The notes: generated from the sequence alone by a model not told the origin. A DNA stretch of 64,000 nucleotides from Pseudomonas borbori (GCF_900115555.1 NZ_FOWX01000023.1:25245-89244), one strand, 5' to 3'. Numbered from the stretch's first letter, positions 9,263 through 17,768 are shown. A program made the numbers and translations.

Positions 9263-9856
9263 ATGAACGCCAACCAACGACTCGACAAACGTGACCTGAT
9301 CCTCGCCAAAGGCGCCGAGGTGATGACCCGTCGCGGCTATCACGGCGCCGGCGTGCAGGAGATCGTGCAGGCCGCCGGTGTACCCAAGGGCTCCTTCTAC
9401 CACTACTTCGCCAGCAAGGAAGACTTCGCCCTGCAGGCCCTGCAGCAGGTGTATGGTCCGCGTTTGCAGCGCTATGCCCAGGCGCTGGACAACCCGGCGT
9501 TGAGCCCGCGGACGCGCATCGTCGACTACTACGGCGAGCTGGTGGAGCACTTCGCCCGCCAGGAAAAGCTCGAGTACCACTGCTTTATCGGCAGCCTGAG
9601 TTTCGAAATGGCCGAGCTGTCGCCGGCCCTGGGCGCCGAGATCGACGCCATCCTGCAGCGCTCGGCGGACATTCTGCAGGCCTGCCTGGAGCAGGCGCAG
9701 GCAGGCGGCGAGCTGGCCACCGATGAGGATTGCCGCAGTCTGGCGAGCTTTATCACCAGTGCCTGGCAGGGCGCCCTGACGCGCCTGAAAGTGGCGAGCA
9801 ACACCCGCGCCCTCGCAGACTTCATGCAGCGTTTGCAACTGTTGCTGCGCGCCTGA
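9263..9856 (+). CDS. TetR-family repressor, NemR-like
   Basis: 197 residues. The N-terminal TetR helix-turn-helix runs about 10-57 (GAEVMTRRGYHGAGVQEIV followed by AGVPKGSFYHYFASKE). The effector domain contains YHCFIGSLSFEMAE, whose Cys corresponds to the reactive Cys used by E. coli NemR to sense electrophiles and hypochlorite. It precedes an old-yellow-enzyme reductase, as nemR precedes nemA. The shared palindrome in both promoters supports joint repression. Calling it nemR itself would overstate what can be seen. Confidence 0.85.
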   Translation: MNANQRLDKRDLILAKGAEVMTRRGYHGAGVQEIVQAAGVPKGSFYHYFASKEDFALQALQQVYGPRLQRYAQALDNPALSPRTRIVDYYGELVEHFARQEKLEYHCFIGSLSFEMAELSPALGAEIDAILQRSADILQACLEQAQAGGELATDEDCRSLASFITSAWQGALTRLKVASNTRALADFMQRLQLLLRA

Positions 9857-9872
9857 TTTTTTATAACCCCAT

Positions 9873-10013
9873 AGAACCTGTTCAAAGGCTCGCGAGCTAG
9901 AGCCAGGCAAGGCGAAATCGGGCGAGGAAGCGGAGTTTACGACTGTAAATGAGCATTCCGAGCCCGGTTTCAACGCAGCATGGCCGACGCGCAGCAGGCT
10001 TTGAGCGGGTTCT
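9873..10013. mobile_element. MITE-like 141-bp palindromic element
   Basis: Ends AGAACCTGTTCAAAG (9873) and CTTTGAGCGGGTTCT (to 10013) are imperfect inverted repeats. The centre holds GTTTACGACTGTAAA, also palindromic. There is no coding potential. It separates the tetR-like gene from its target reductase. Confidence 0.65.
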
Positions 10014-10020
10014 TGAGTAG

Positions 10021-10032
10021 ACGACCGGTCGT
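10021..10032. promoter_or_regulatory. Putative NemR-like operator of the reductase gene
   Basis: ACGACCGGTCGT is a perfect 12-bp palindrome 21 bases before the reductase ATG. E. coli NemR boxes have a similar GACC...GGTC core. Confidence 0.65.
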
Positions 10033-10053
10033 TTGGCCGGCAGAGGAACGACG

Positions 10054-11163
10054 ATGACCGATCCGCTAAAAGCCTTGTTTCAACCCTTCAGCCTGGGCGC
10101 GCTGGAGCTGCCGACCCGGGTGGTGATGGCGCCCATGACCCGTTCCTTCTCGCCGGGCGGTGTGCCCAACAGCAAGGTCATCGAGTACTACCGTCGCCGC
10201 GCCGCCGGCGGCGTGGGCCTGATCGTCAGCGAAGGCACCACCGTCGGCCACAAGGCCGCCAACGGCTACCCCAATGTGCCGCGTTTCTACGGCGAAGACG
10301 CCCTGGCCGGCTGGCAGAAAGTGGTCGAAGCGGTGCACGCCGAAGGCGGCAAGATAGTCCCGCAACTGTGGCACGTGGGTAATGTACGCAAGCTCGGCAC
10401 CGAGCCGGACGCCAGCGTGCCGGGCTATGGCCCGAGCGAGAAGCTCAAGGAAGGCAAGGTCGTGGTCCACGGCATGAGCAAAGACGATATCCAGGAGGTC
10501 ATCGCCGCCTTCGCCCAGGCCGCCAAGGATGCCCAGCGCATCGGCATGGACGGCGTGGAGATCCACGGTGCCCATGGCTACCTGGTCGACCAGTTCTTCT
10601 GGGCCGGTAGCAACCAGCGCAGCGACGAATACGGTGGCGACCTGGCCCAGCGTTCGCGCTTTGCCATCGAACTGATCCAGGCGGTACGCGCCGCGGTCGG
10701 TCCGGATTTCCCGATCATCTTCCGCTTCTCGCAGTGGAAGCAGCAGGACTACAGCGCCCGTCTGGTGGAAACCCCGGAGGCGCTGGAAGCCTTCCTCAAG
10801 CCGCTCAGCGAGGCCGGTGTGGACATCTTCCATTGCTCGACCCGGCGTTTCTGGGAGCCGGAATTCGACGGTTCCGACCTCAACCTGGCCGGCTGGACGC
10901 GCAAGCTCACCGGCAAGCCGACCATCACCGTCGGTAGCGTGGGCCTCGATGGCGAGTTCCTGCAGTTCATGGTCAACACCGACAAGGTCGCCGAGCCGGC
11001 CAGCCTGGAGAACCTGCTGGAACGCCTGAACAAGCAGGAGTTCGACCTGGTCGCCGTGGGCCGCGCCCTGCTGGTCGACCCGGACTGGGCACTCAAGGTG
11101 CGCGACGGCCGCGAGGTGGACATCCTGCCGTTCAGCCGCAACGCCCTGACCACCTTGGTCTGA
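10054..11163 (+). CDS. NADH:flavin oxidoreductase, old yellow enzyme (NemA/xenobiotic reductase-like)
   Basis: 369 residues forming an FMN-binding TIM barrel. Visible features include VVMAPMTRSFSPGGV near the start, the substrate-anion residues in GVEIHGAHGYLVDQFFW, and SNQRSDEYGG. It reduces activated alkenes, nitro compounds and reactive electrophiles with NAD(P)H. ATG 10054 is used because AGAGGA lies 8 bases before it; an in-frame TTG at 10033 falls next to the operator. Preceding tetR-like repressor and matching operators suggest induction by electrophile stress. A terminator follows. Confidence 0.92.
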   Translation: MTDPLKALFQPFSLGALELPTRVVMAPMTRSFSPGGVPNSKVIEYYRRRAAGGVGLIVSEGTTVGHKAANGYPNVPRFYGEDALAGWQKVVEAVHAEGGKIVPQLWHVGNVRKLGTEPDASVPGYGPSEKLKEGKVVVHGMSKDDIQEVIAAFAQAAKDAQRIGMDGVEIHGAHGYLVDQFFWAGSNQRSDEYGGDLAQRSRFAIELIQAVRAAVGPDFPIIFRFSQWKQQDYSARLVETPEALEAFLKPLSEAGVDIFHCSTRRFWEPEFDGSDLNLAGWTRKLTGKPTITVGSVGLDGEFLQFMVNTDKVAEPASLENLLERLNKQEFDLVAVGRALLVDPDWALKVRDGREVDILPFSRNALTTLV

Positions 11164-11211
11164 TTGATTCACGCTTCAGGTGTGCGCCGCAAAACGGCGC
11201 ATCATCCCCTC

Positions 11212-11237
11212 GGCCCCGGTATATCGGGGCTTTTTTT
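11212..11237 (+). terminator. Intrinsic terminator of the reductase gene
   Basis: GCCCCG (11213-11218) pairs with CGGGGC (11225-11230), followed by seven T. A second GC hairpin (TGCGCCG/CGGCGCA) lies just before it at 11181-11200. Confidence 0.85.
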
Positions 11238-11287
11238 CGTCCGGGGATAGCCGGCGGCCGTCAGCGGCGGACAGCGCCGGCGGCGCC

Positions 11288-13375
11288 TCAGAAGCTGTAG
11301 TTGACGCCCAGGGTCAGGGTGCGGCCGGGTGCTGGCTGGCGGCCATTGGGGCTGGTGTCGATGCCGCGGAAGTAGTACTCACGGTCGAACAGGTTGCTGA
11401 CCCCGGCGGAGGTGGTCAGCAGGCTGCCGTCGTCGAGCTTGAACTCGCGCTCGATGGCGGTGTTCCACAACCAGTAGGCCGGCAGCCGGCCGATCGAGGC
11501 GCTGGCGTTCTCCGCGCTGGTGTTGGCCGAGTCGGTGAAGGCGGTGCTGACGTAGAGACCGTCCAGGGTGTAGCTCCAGGCCTCGGCGAAACGGTAACGG
11601 CCGTCGACGGTGAAGTGATGCTTGGAGCTGAACGGCACCTCGTTGCCATTGTTGGCACCGGTGCGAATCTCGGCCTCGAGGAAGGCATAGGTGGCGTGCA
11701 GGTCGAGCGTGGGCAGGGCCGCGGGGGTCCAGAACACTTCGCTCTCGATGCCCTGGTGACGGGTGCTGCCGAGGTTCCTGAAGGCGCCGTCGGAGAATTC
11801 GATCTGGTCATCGAAATCGATGCGGAAATAGCCGAGGTCGAAGCGCAGATTGTCTTGCGGGCTGTAGCGTACGCCGGTCTCGTAGTTCTGGGAGAGTTCC
11901 GCCTGGACCACGCCATCCCTGACGATCTGGAATACCTGCGGCACCCGCAGCGAGCGCTGGGCGTTGGCGTAGACGAACCATTCGTCGCTGGCCTGGTAGC
12001 CGATGCTCAGGCCGGGCAGCCACTCCTCGGAGACCTTGTCCTGCGGGTTCTGCTGCGCCCCGTTGACGCTGCCGCTGAATTCCATTTGGGCATGCTCGTA
12101 GCGCAGCCCGGGGGTGACGGTCAGGCGGCCGTCCGCCAGCTTGATCTCGTTGCTCAGGTAGACGGCCTGGCCTTCGGTATCGAACACCCAGTCGCGCACC
12201 ACTCGGCTGGCGCCGGTACTCAGGTTCTGGTTGTTGACGTCGAAGTCGACGTTTTCCTTGACCAGGCGGGCGCCGAGCAGCCAGGTCTGGCTGACGCTGT
12301 CGCCGTCGATGCTCAGGCTCAGGCGCGGTTCGCTGCCCCAGACGCGGAAGTCGCGCGGCGCGTCCTGGAAGCTGGTCGGCGTGGCAGCCGGGTCGAAGGG
12401 CAGGCCGATCTGGAAGTCGCGGAAGCTGTTGTTGGCGAAGTTGGTCCAACTGAACTCCGCCGCATCGAACGGACCGATAGCGCCGAGGAACTGCTTGTAG
12501 GTGCCCCAGACGCGGTCGCTATCGCCCTCGAAACGGTCGAGGTTACGGGTAGACTGGCGTGGGTCGTCCTTGTAGTCGGCGACGCTGAGGGCGCCGGCCA
12601 GTTCGATGTCGGCTTTGTAGCGTTGCACGCCGAAGCTCAGGCTGCGCGCATCGTCGATGTCCCACTGGCCGCGCAGGCGGTAGTTCTGCACCTCGCTGTC
12701 GGAGTGCTCGCGGCCGTACTCGCCGGTGATGGTGTTGAGGTCCAGTTGCAGGCCGAAGTTGTCGCTCAGATAGCCGCCGGTGCCGAGGTAGCTGTCCCAC
12801 ATGGCGCGACCGCCGGGCGCGAAGGTGGCCCGCTCCTGCAGGGTGGTTTCCCATGTCTGGGGGATCGGCCTGCTGATGAAGTTGATCACCCCACCGACGT
12901 TGTTCGGCCCGTACTGCACGGAGGCGCCGCCGCGCACCACGTCGATGCGGTCGACGGTGGCCAGGGTCTGCGGAAACAGCGACAGGCTGGTCTGGCCATA
13001 GGGCGCCAGCGACAGCGGGATGCCGTCGGCGAGCGCCTGGACCCGGCCGCTGCGGCTCTCGGTGAGGCCGCGCACGGAAATCTGCGGCAGGGCGCCGGTG
13101 CCGGTCTCGTCGAATATCTTGAAGCCGGGGACGCGCTGCAGGGCATCGTCGAGGCCGCGCACGCTGGCCTTGCTCAGCTCTTCGCTGTCGACCACGCTGC
13201 GGCTGCCGGGGTAGGTACGCACCTCTTCGTCGCTGGCGCTACCCAGCACGTCGCCCTTGATCACCATGGGGGCTAGGACTTTCTGGTGGCTGGCTTCTTC
13301 GGCGTGGGCGGCGTGGCTGATGGCCAGCGCCAGCAGGCTGAGCGGCAGAGCAAACAAACGAGCATGGTTATTCAT
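11288..13375 (-). CDS. TonB-dependent outer-membrane receptor
   Basis: 695 residues. A signal peptide (MNNHARLFALPLSLLALAIS, cleaved near AHAEE) is followed by a plug domain (about 40-150: SVRGLDDALQRVPGFKI, ISVRGLTESR, DVVRGGASVQYGPNNVGG) and a 22-strand barrel ending in aromatic Phe (LGVNYSF). It lacks the extra N-terminal signalling domain of FecA-type transducers. The ligand is probably an iron chelate, judged from the family and a possible Fur box upstream; a metal other than iron is possible. I start at ATG 13375, where the signal peptide begins, rather than at an upstream in-frame ATG at 13429. Confidence 0.9.
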   Translation of the reverse strand: MNNHARLFALPLSLLALAISHAAHAEEASHQKVLAPMVIKGDVLGSASDEEVRTYPGSRSVVDSEELSKASVRGLDDALQRVPGFKIFDETGTGALPQISVRGLTESRSGRVQALADGIPLSLAPYGQTSLSLFPQTLATVDRIDVVRGGASVQYGPNNVGGVINFISRPIPQTWETTLQERATFAPGGRAMWDSYLGTGGYLSDNFGLQLDLNTITGEYGREHSDSEVQNYRLRGQWDIDDARSLSFGVQRYKADIELAGALSVADYKDDPRQSTRNLDRFEGDSDRVWGTYKQFLGAIGPFDAAEFSWTNFANNSFRDFQIGLPFDPAATPTSFQDAPRDFRVWGSEPRLSLSIDGDSVSQTWLLGARLVKENVDFDVNNQNLSTGASRVVRDWVFDTEGQAVYLSNEIKLADGRLTVTPGLRYEHAQMEFSGSVNGAQQNPQDKVSEEWLPGLSIGYQASDEWFVYANAQRSLRVPQVFQIVRDGVVQAELSQNYETGVRYSPQDNLRFDLGYFRIDFDDQIEFSDGAFRNLGSTRHQGIESEVFWTPAALPTLDLHATYAFLEAEIRTGANNGNEVPFSSKHHFTVDGRYRFAEAWSYTLDGLYVSTAFTDSANTSAENASASIGRLPAYWLWNTAIEREFKLDDGSLLTTSAGVSNLFDREYYFRGIDTSPNGRQPAPGRTLTLGVNYSF

Positions 13376-13487
13376 TAGCAGACTTCGTCCAAGTAGGGGG
13401 GGATGGGGGCGGTGCCGACGTGTCTTCAAGACGAGGGGGCAGCAGGTTGCGATCTGTGCGTACGCAGGCGAGAAGAGGCGCGGGAAT

Positions 13488-13506
13488 ATTAATAAGATTT
13501 ATTATT
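13488..13506 (-). promoter_or_regulatory. Possible Fur box of the TonB receptor gene
   Basis: Read on the gene's strand, the 19 bases AATAATAAATCTTATTAAT match the GATAATGATAATCATTATC consensus at 11 positions. They form an isolated AT-rich patch about 110 bases before the start codon. The match is moderate. Confidence 0.35.
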
Positions 13507-13634
13507 GAATGCTAGTGAATGTATTTTGCGCATGCGAATCTGGCGCGCCAGAGCCAGGCGAGCAAGGGGGGGCCTGGCGCTGCCGGGGCTGGGCGGGTCG
13601 TGGCGGGGTGCTGGCGAGCAGCTGCGCCGGGCGC

Positions 13635-14837
13635 CTAAGGTACGGTGCGTCCGGCGGGCAGAGCGAGCGCTGGCGTCAGGGCGCTGTGCAGGTGCTGCTC
13701 GAACAGCTCGACTATGGCCTCCCAGCCCTGGCGCGAGGCGTGCTGCCTGGCGTTCAGGCGCACCCGGCGCAGGCTTTCCGGCTCTTCCAGCAGCCAGCCG
13801 GCGGCTTCGATAAAACCTTGCTCATCTTCGGCCACGGCCAGGGCGCCGTTATGGCCGTGGCGGATATGCTGCGCCGCCGCTGCCTGGTCGTATGCCACCA
13901 CGCCGAGGCCCGAGGCCAGGGCTTCGAGCACCACATTGCCGAAGGTTTCCGAGAGGCTGGGAAACAGGAACAGATCCCCCGAGGCATAGTGCGCGGCCAA
14001 CGCTTCGCCGCGCTGCAGGCCGCAGAACAGGGCGTCCGGCAACTGCTGTTGCAGACTGGCGCGTTGCGGCCCGTCGCCGACCATGATCAGTTTCAGGCGT
14101 TGCTGCGGGTGGGCCTGTTGCAGGGTGCGGAAGCTCCTTACCAAGAGCGCCAGGTTCTTCTCCGCCGCCAGGCGGCCGACATGCAGCACGGCGATCGTCT
14201 CATCGTCCAGGCCCCAGGCTCTGCGCAGGTCGCCCGAGCGTTTGCCGGGATGAAACAGCTGGCTGTCGACGCCGCGGGCGAGCAGTTCCAGGCGTTCGAA
14301 GCCGCGGCGTTGCAGCTCGATCTGCTGGCTGGCACTGGGCACCAGGGTCATGCGCGAACGGTTGTGGAACCAGCGCAGGTAGTTGGTCAGGGCGCGGGTC
14401 AGCAGGCCTATGCCGTAATGCCCGGTGTACTGCTGGAAGTTGCTGTGAAAGCCGCTGACCACCGGGATCTGCAAGCGCCGCGCGGCACGCAGGGCGGACA
14501 GGCCGAGCGGGCCTTCGGTGGCGATATAGAGCACGTCCGGGCGCTGCCGTTGCCAGTGGCGCAGCAACTTGTGCAGGGACGACTGGCCCCACTGCAAGCC
14601 GGGATAGCCGGGCAGCGGCCAGCCGCGGGTCAGCAGCAGTTGCTCGTCGCTTTTGCGGCCGTCATCGCCGCCCTGCCGCGGGCGCACCAGTTGCAGGCGA
14701 TGGCCGCGGGCGCGCAAGCCATCGACCAGGCGGCCGAGGGTATTGGCCACGCCGTTGATTTCCGGCGGGAAGGTTTCGGTGATCAGGGCGATAGCGAGCG
14801 GTGGTCTGTCCATGACGGCAGTGTCGGCTGCCGTCAT
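13635..14837 (-). CDS. GT4-family glycosyltransferase (mannosyltransferase-like)
   Basis: 400 residues with a GT-B fold. The N-terminal half starts with IALITETFPPEINGVANTL. The C-terminal half carries the nucleotide-sugar motif LFLFPSLSETFGNVVLEALASG, shortened here to the E-x7-E block with both Glu residues. Members of this subgroup transfer sugars to lipid acceptors such as glucosyl- or galactosyl-diacylglycerol. It starts 24 bases after cysZ on the same strand. Two ATGs (14837 and 14813) are possible; both lie in an 11-bp perfect inverted repeat. Acceptor unknown. Confidence 0.85.
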   Translation of the reverse strand: MTAADTAVMDRPPLAIALITETFPPEINGVANTLGRLVDGLRARGHRLQLVRPRQGGDDGRKSDEQLLLTRGWPLPGYPGLQWGQSSLHKLLRHWQRQRPDVLYIATEGPLGLSALRAARRLQIPVVSGFHSNFQQYTGHYGIGLLTRALTNYLRWFHNRSRMTLVPSASQQIELQRRGFERLELLARGVDSQLFHPGKRSGDLRRAWGLDDETIAVLHVGRLAAEKNLALLVRSFRTLQQAHPQQRLKLIMVGDGPQRASLQQQLPDALFCGLQRGEALAAHYASGDLFLFPSLSETFGNVVLEALASGLGVVAYDQAAAAQHIRHGHNGALAVAEDEQGFIEAAGWLLEEPESLRRVRLNARQHASRQGWEAIVELFEQHLHSALTPALALPAGRTVP

Positions 14838-14838
14838 G
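14811..14838. promoter_or_regulatory. Perfect inverted repeat over the glycosyltransferase start codons
   Basis: CATGACGGCAG (14811-14821) and CTGCCGTCATG (14828-14838) are perfectly complementary with a 6-base loop. In mRNA both candidate AUGs would lie within the stem, which could limit initiation. Confidence 0.5.
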
Positions 14839-14861
14839 TAGCGAAGGTGACGGCCTCGTGG

Positions 14862-15608
14862 CTATTTTGTGACAGCCCCGGCTTCGCGCTCGCGCACCCA
14901 GAACAGCGTGGCGCCGGCCACTGCTGCCGGCATCATCAGGACGTTCAGCCCCGGGACCAGCAGCGCGGCGTAGGTGATGCCGCCGAAACCCAGACTCTGC
15001 CAGCGTTTCTCCCGGAGCCAGGCGAGCATGTCCTGCCAGCTCAGCTTGTTGTTGTCCGCCGGGTAGTCGATGTACTGGATGGCCATCATCCACACGCCGA
15101 ACAGCAGCCACAGCGGCGCGGCGATCAGGTTGAGCACCGGGATGAAGGTGAGGATCAGCAGGCCGATGGCGCGCGGCAGGAAGTAGCCCAGCTTGCGCGC
15201 CTCGCGGCCCAGGGTGCGCGGCACCATGGCCGCCAGCTCGGCCCAGCTGAACGGCGGGAAATTGTCTTCGCCGCGCACCACCACCTCGACCTTCTCGGCG
15301 AGAAAACCGTTGAACGGTGCGGCGATGATGTTGGCCAGCATGGTGAAACTGAAGAACACCATCAGCAACACCAGCACCACGAACAGCGGCCAGAGGATGT
15401 ATTCGAGAAAGCTCAGCCAGTTGGGCAGGCTCGGCATGAAGGCATCGACCCAGCCGCCGAACTGCTGCACGGCGAAGCCGACCAGGGCGACGAAGAGGAT
15501 CAGGTTGATCGTCAATGGCAGCAGGACGAACAGGCGCAAAGCGGGGCTCAGTACCAGTTTCAGGCCTTCGCCGAGGTATTGCGGGCCGGATAGCACAGGA
15601 GCAGGCAT
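14862..15608 (-). CDS. cysZ: Sulfate transporter CysZ
   Basis: 248 residues with CysZ/EI24 features. It opens MPAPVLSGPQYLGEGLKLVL, then has hydrophobic segments at about 25-50, 68-95, 140-165 and 205-230, and the conserved WLLFGVWMMAIQYIDYPADN segment (shortened by the family to YxDYPxxN). It sits in the inner membrane and takes up sulfate for cysteine synthesis. Divergent from trxB, whose product supplies reducing power to sulfate assimilation through thioredoxin, as in other Pseudomonas. Confidence 0.93.
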   Translation of the reverse strand: MPAPVLSGPQYLGEGLKLVLSPALRLFVLLPLTINLILFVALVGFAVQQFGGWVDAFMPSLPNWLSFLEYILWPLFVVLVLLMVFFSFTMLANIIAAPFNGFLAEKVEVVVRGEDNFPPFSWAELAAMVPRTLGREARKLGYFLPRAIGLLILTFIPVLNLIAAPLWLLFGVWMMAIQYIDYPADNNKLSWQDMLAWLREKRWQSLGFGGITYAALLVPGLNVLMMPAAVAGATLFWVREREAGAVTK

Positions 15609-15871
15609 GGGGTTCTCCGCGAGGTGAAAGTCGCGCCGACCTTACCGACTTTGTGCGGCTGGGGAAAGTCCGCCACTGGCCATCGGGGTGTCATAGGGAT
15701 TGGCTATGCACGGAATTGGCAAAGGGTATTTCCTTGATGGCCGGCTCCTGCGTAGCCTGCGCAGCAGTTCAATGATTGATCAAGTTTTGGGGGCTGGCTG
15801 CCCAGGGCACTGTTGAAGTGCTTGGCCAGCCTTCTTTTATTCGCCGGCTCAGCGCCTGGCAGGAGTCTCTT

Positions 15872-16816
15872 ATGTCTGCAATACGTCATGCCCGGGTGAT
15901 CATCCTCGGTTCCGGCCCGGCCGGTTACAGCGCCGCCGTGTATGCCGCGCGGGCCAATCTCAAGCCGTTGCTGATCACCGGCATGCAGGCTGGCGGCCAG
16001 TTGACCACCACCACCGAGGTCGGCAACTGGCCGGGCGATGTCCATGGCCTGACCGGTCCGGCGCTGATGCAGCGCATGCAGGAACATGCCGAGCGTTTCG
16101 AGACCGAGATCGTCTACGACCATATCAATGCCGTGGACCTGGCCGGCAAGCCCTTCACCCTGGTCGGTGACAGCGCCAGCTACAGCTGCGATGCATTGAT
16201 CATCGCCACCGGCGCCAGCGCCCGTTACCTCGGCCTGCCGAGCGAGGAGGCGTTCATGGGCAAGGGCGTTTCGGCGTGCGCCACCTGCGATGGTTTCTTC
16301 TACCGCAACCGTGACGTCGCGGTGGTCGGCGGCGGCAATACCGCGGTGGAGGAGGCGCTGTACCTGGCCAATATCGCCAGCCAGGTGACCCTGGTGCACC
16401 GCCGCGAGACTTTCCGCGCCGAGAAGATCCTGCAGGACAAGCTGCAGGCGCGGGTCGCCGAAGGCAAGATCGTGCTCAAGCTCAACGCCGAGGTCGACGA
16501 GGTGCTGGGCGACGCCATGGGCGTCACCGGCGTGCGCCTGAAAAACAACGACGGCAGCAGCGACCAGTTGCAGGTCGATGGCCTGTTCGTCGCCATCGGC
16601 CACACGCCCAACACTGCATTGTTCGACGGCCAACTGGCGCTGAAGGACGGTTACCTGCTGGTCAACGGCGGCCGCGACGGCAATGCCACCGCCACCAGCG
16701 TGGCGGGCGTGTTCGCTGCCGGCGACGTCGCCGACCATGTCTACCGCCAGGCGATCACCTCGGCCGGTGCCGGCTGCATGGCGGCTCTGGATGTGGAGCG
16801 TTTCCTCGACGCCTAG
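15872..16816 (+). CDS. trxB: Thioredoxin reductase
   Basis: 314 residues. FAD-binding GSGPAGYSAA lies at the N-terminus, the redox-active pair is CATC in SACATCDGFFY, the NADPH site is GGGNTAVEEA, and the C-terminal FAD site is VFAAGDVADHVYRQ. It transfers electrons from NADPH to thioredoxin. ATG 15872 has AGGAG at 15861-15865; an in-frame ATG at 15776 would add residues unlike the family. The TAG stop at 16814 lies inside the terminal repeat of a MITE-like element, so the last codons border an insertion. Confidence 0.96.
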   Translation: MSAIRHARVIILGSGPAGYSAAVYAARANLKPLLITGMQAGGQLTTTTEVGNWPGDVHGLTGPALMQRMQEHAERFETEIVYDHINAVDLAGKPFTLVGDSASYSCDALIIATGASARYLGLPSEEAFMGKGVSACATCDGFFYRNRDVAVVGGGNTAVEEALYLANIASQVTLVHRRETFRAEKILQDKLQARVAEGKIVLKLNAEVDEVLGDAMGVTGVRLKNNDGSSDQLQVDGLFVAIGHTPNTALFDGQLALKDGYLLVNGGRDGNATATSVAGVFAAGDVADHVYRQAITSAGAGCMAALDVERFLDA

Positions 16817-16946
16817 TGTCACGACAGGGTTCGAATGTCGCAAACCTGTAGGAGCACGCCATGCGTGCGAATCGCCGGCATGGCCGGCTCCTACAACTCG
16901 ATGGCTAACGGCGTCCACGACAAATGATCTGTGACGCGACACTAGG
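16812..16946. mobile_element. MITE-like element with a nested REP pair
   Basis: CCTAGTGTC (16812-16820) and GACACTAGG (16938-16946) are perfect terminal inverted repeats. The similarity extends inward imperfectly (CACGACAGG.. against ..TGTGACGCG). A REP pair sits inside at 16848-16894. The left terminus supplies the trxB stop codon. Confidence 0.6.
16848..16894. repeat. REP pair (GTAGGAGC / GCTCCTAC arms)
   Basis: GTAGGAGCACGCCATGCGTG faces GGCATGGCCGGCTCCTAC, the inverted-pair arrangement typical of Pseudomonas REP elements. The same family recurs at 24256-24323. Confidence 0.75.
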
Positions 16947-17021
16947 GACGGCCAGAGTGCGGCAGAAACCGTAGCCCGGAGGAAATCCGGTAGCTACCAA
17001 CCACTCCTGCCCCTTGCTTGC

Positions 17022-17363
17022 TCAGGCCTTGCGCTTGAGCGGTTGCTGGTCGAAGCGCACGCCGGCCAGGCCGGTGGCCATCAGGGCGCGGATGTTGCCG
17101 TGGTCGTTGCCGTCCGGGTTGGCCAGCACGCTGCGGTAGTGTTCGCCGAAGCAGCGCAGGGTTTCTTCCAGGCTCAGGCCTTCGAGCAGGGCCAGGCCGA
17201 GGGTCTTGCAGGAGCCTTCATTCTGCCCGGCGGGATTCTCTACCGGGCCATTGCTGAAGGCGCTCGGCTGGTAGTCATAGTGCTCGGCGATAAAGGCCAG
17301 GGTCTCGGCAAAGGCGAACTCGTCACCATGCAGGCGGGCGCGGAAGTCGTTCAGGGCGCTCAT
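17022..17363 (-). CDS. HopJ-family protein
   Basis: 113 residues. The sequence pattern (FAETLAFIAEHYDYQPSAF, then F.NG.ENPAGQNEGSCK and LGLALLEGLS) is that of the HopJ type III effector family. Despite the family name, such proteins are widespread in non-pathogenic bacteria and their role is unknown. Its ATG overlaps the DUF1244 stop by four bases (ATGA), so the two are translationally coupled. No secretion system is nearby, so an effector role is unlikely here. Confidence 0.85.
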   Translation of the reverse strand: MSALNDFRARLHGDEFAFAETLAFIAEHYDYQPSAFSNGPVENPAGQNEGSCKTLGLALLEGLSLEETLRCFGEHYRSVLANPDGNDHGNIRALMATGLAGVRFDQQPLKRKA

Positions 17364-17665
17364 GCCGCGGGGCCTTTGTCGCTGGCCTTGGTGAACGCGG
17401 CCTGCTGCTCGGCGCTGGCCTCTTTCTGGTATTTGCTTTTCCACTCGCTGTACGGCATGCCGTAGATTTCTTCGCGCGCCTGGTCCGCGGTGAGCGCAAT
17501 GCCGATGTCATCGGCCGCAGCCTTGTACCATTTGGACAGGCAATTACGGCAGAAGCCGGTGAGGTTCATCATGTCGATGTTCTGCACATCGGGGCGGCTG
17601 CGCAGGTGTTGCAGCAGGCTGCGGAAGGCAGCTGCTTCGAGTTCCAGGCGTTCTTGATCGGTCAT
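17360..17665 (-). CDS. DUF1244 domain protein
   Basis: 101 residues, small and mostly helical. It carries the family's conserved NLTGFCRNCLSKWY block, with two Cys four apart in the order C-x2-C, and GMPYSEWKSKYQ. Biochemical function is unknown. It forms a two-gene unit with the HopJ-family gene (4-base overlap), downstream of the pterin operon on the same strand. Confidence 0.88.
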   Translation of the reverse strand: MTDQERLELEAAAFRSLLQHLRSRPDVQNIDMMNLTGFCRNCLSKWYKAAADDIGIALTADQAREEIYGMPYSEWKSKYQKEASAEQQAAFTKASDKGPAA

Positions 17666-17751
17666 GGTGATGTTCTCGGAGGCGGGCTGGGCCTCTGTCG
17701 GACGCGCTGGGCGACTCCGACAGACTGGCAGGCTAGGCTGGCGAGGATGAT

Positions 17752-17768
17752 AAAAGCCCCGCCGGCTT
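17752..17768 (-). terminator. Weak intrinsic terminator after folX
   Basis: On the minus strand AAGCC and GGCTT flank a GGCGG loop and are followed by TTTTAT. The stem is short, so this is tentative; it would separate fol genes from DUF1244-hopJ. Confidence 0.35.

Noticed and set aside
11180..13276. 698-codon frame opposite the TonB receptor
   Set aside because: Antisense shadow; the receptor on the minus strand has plug, barrel and signal peptide.
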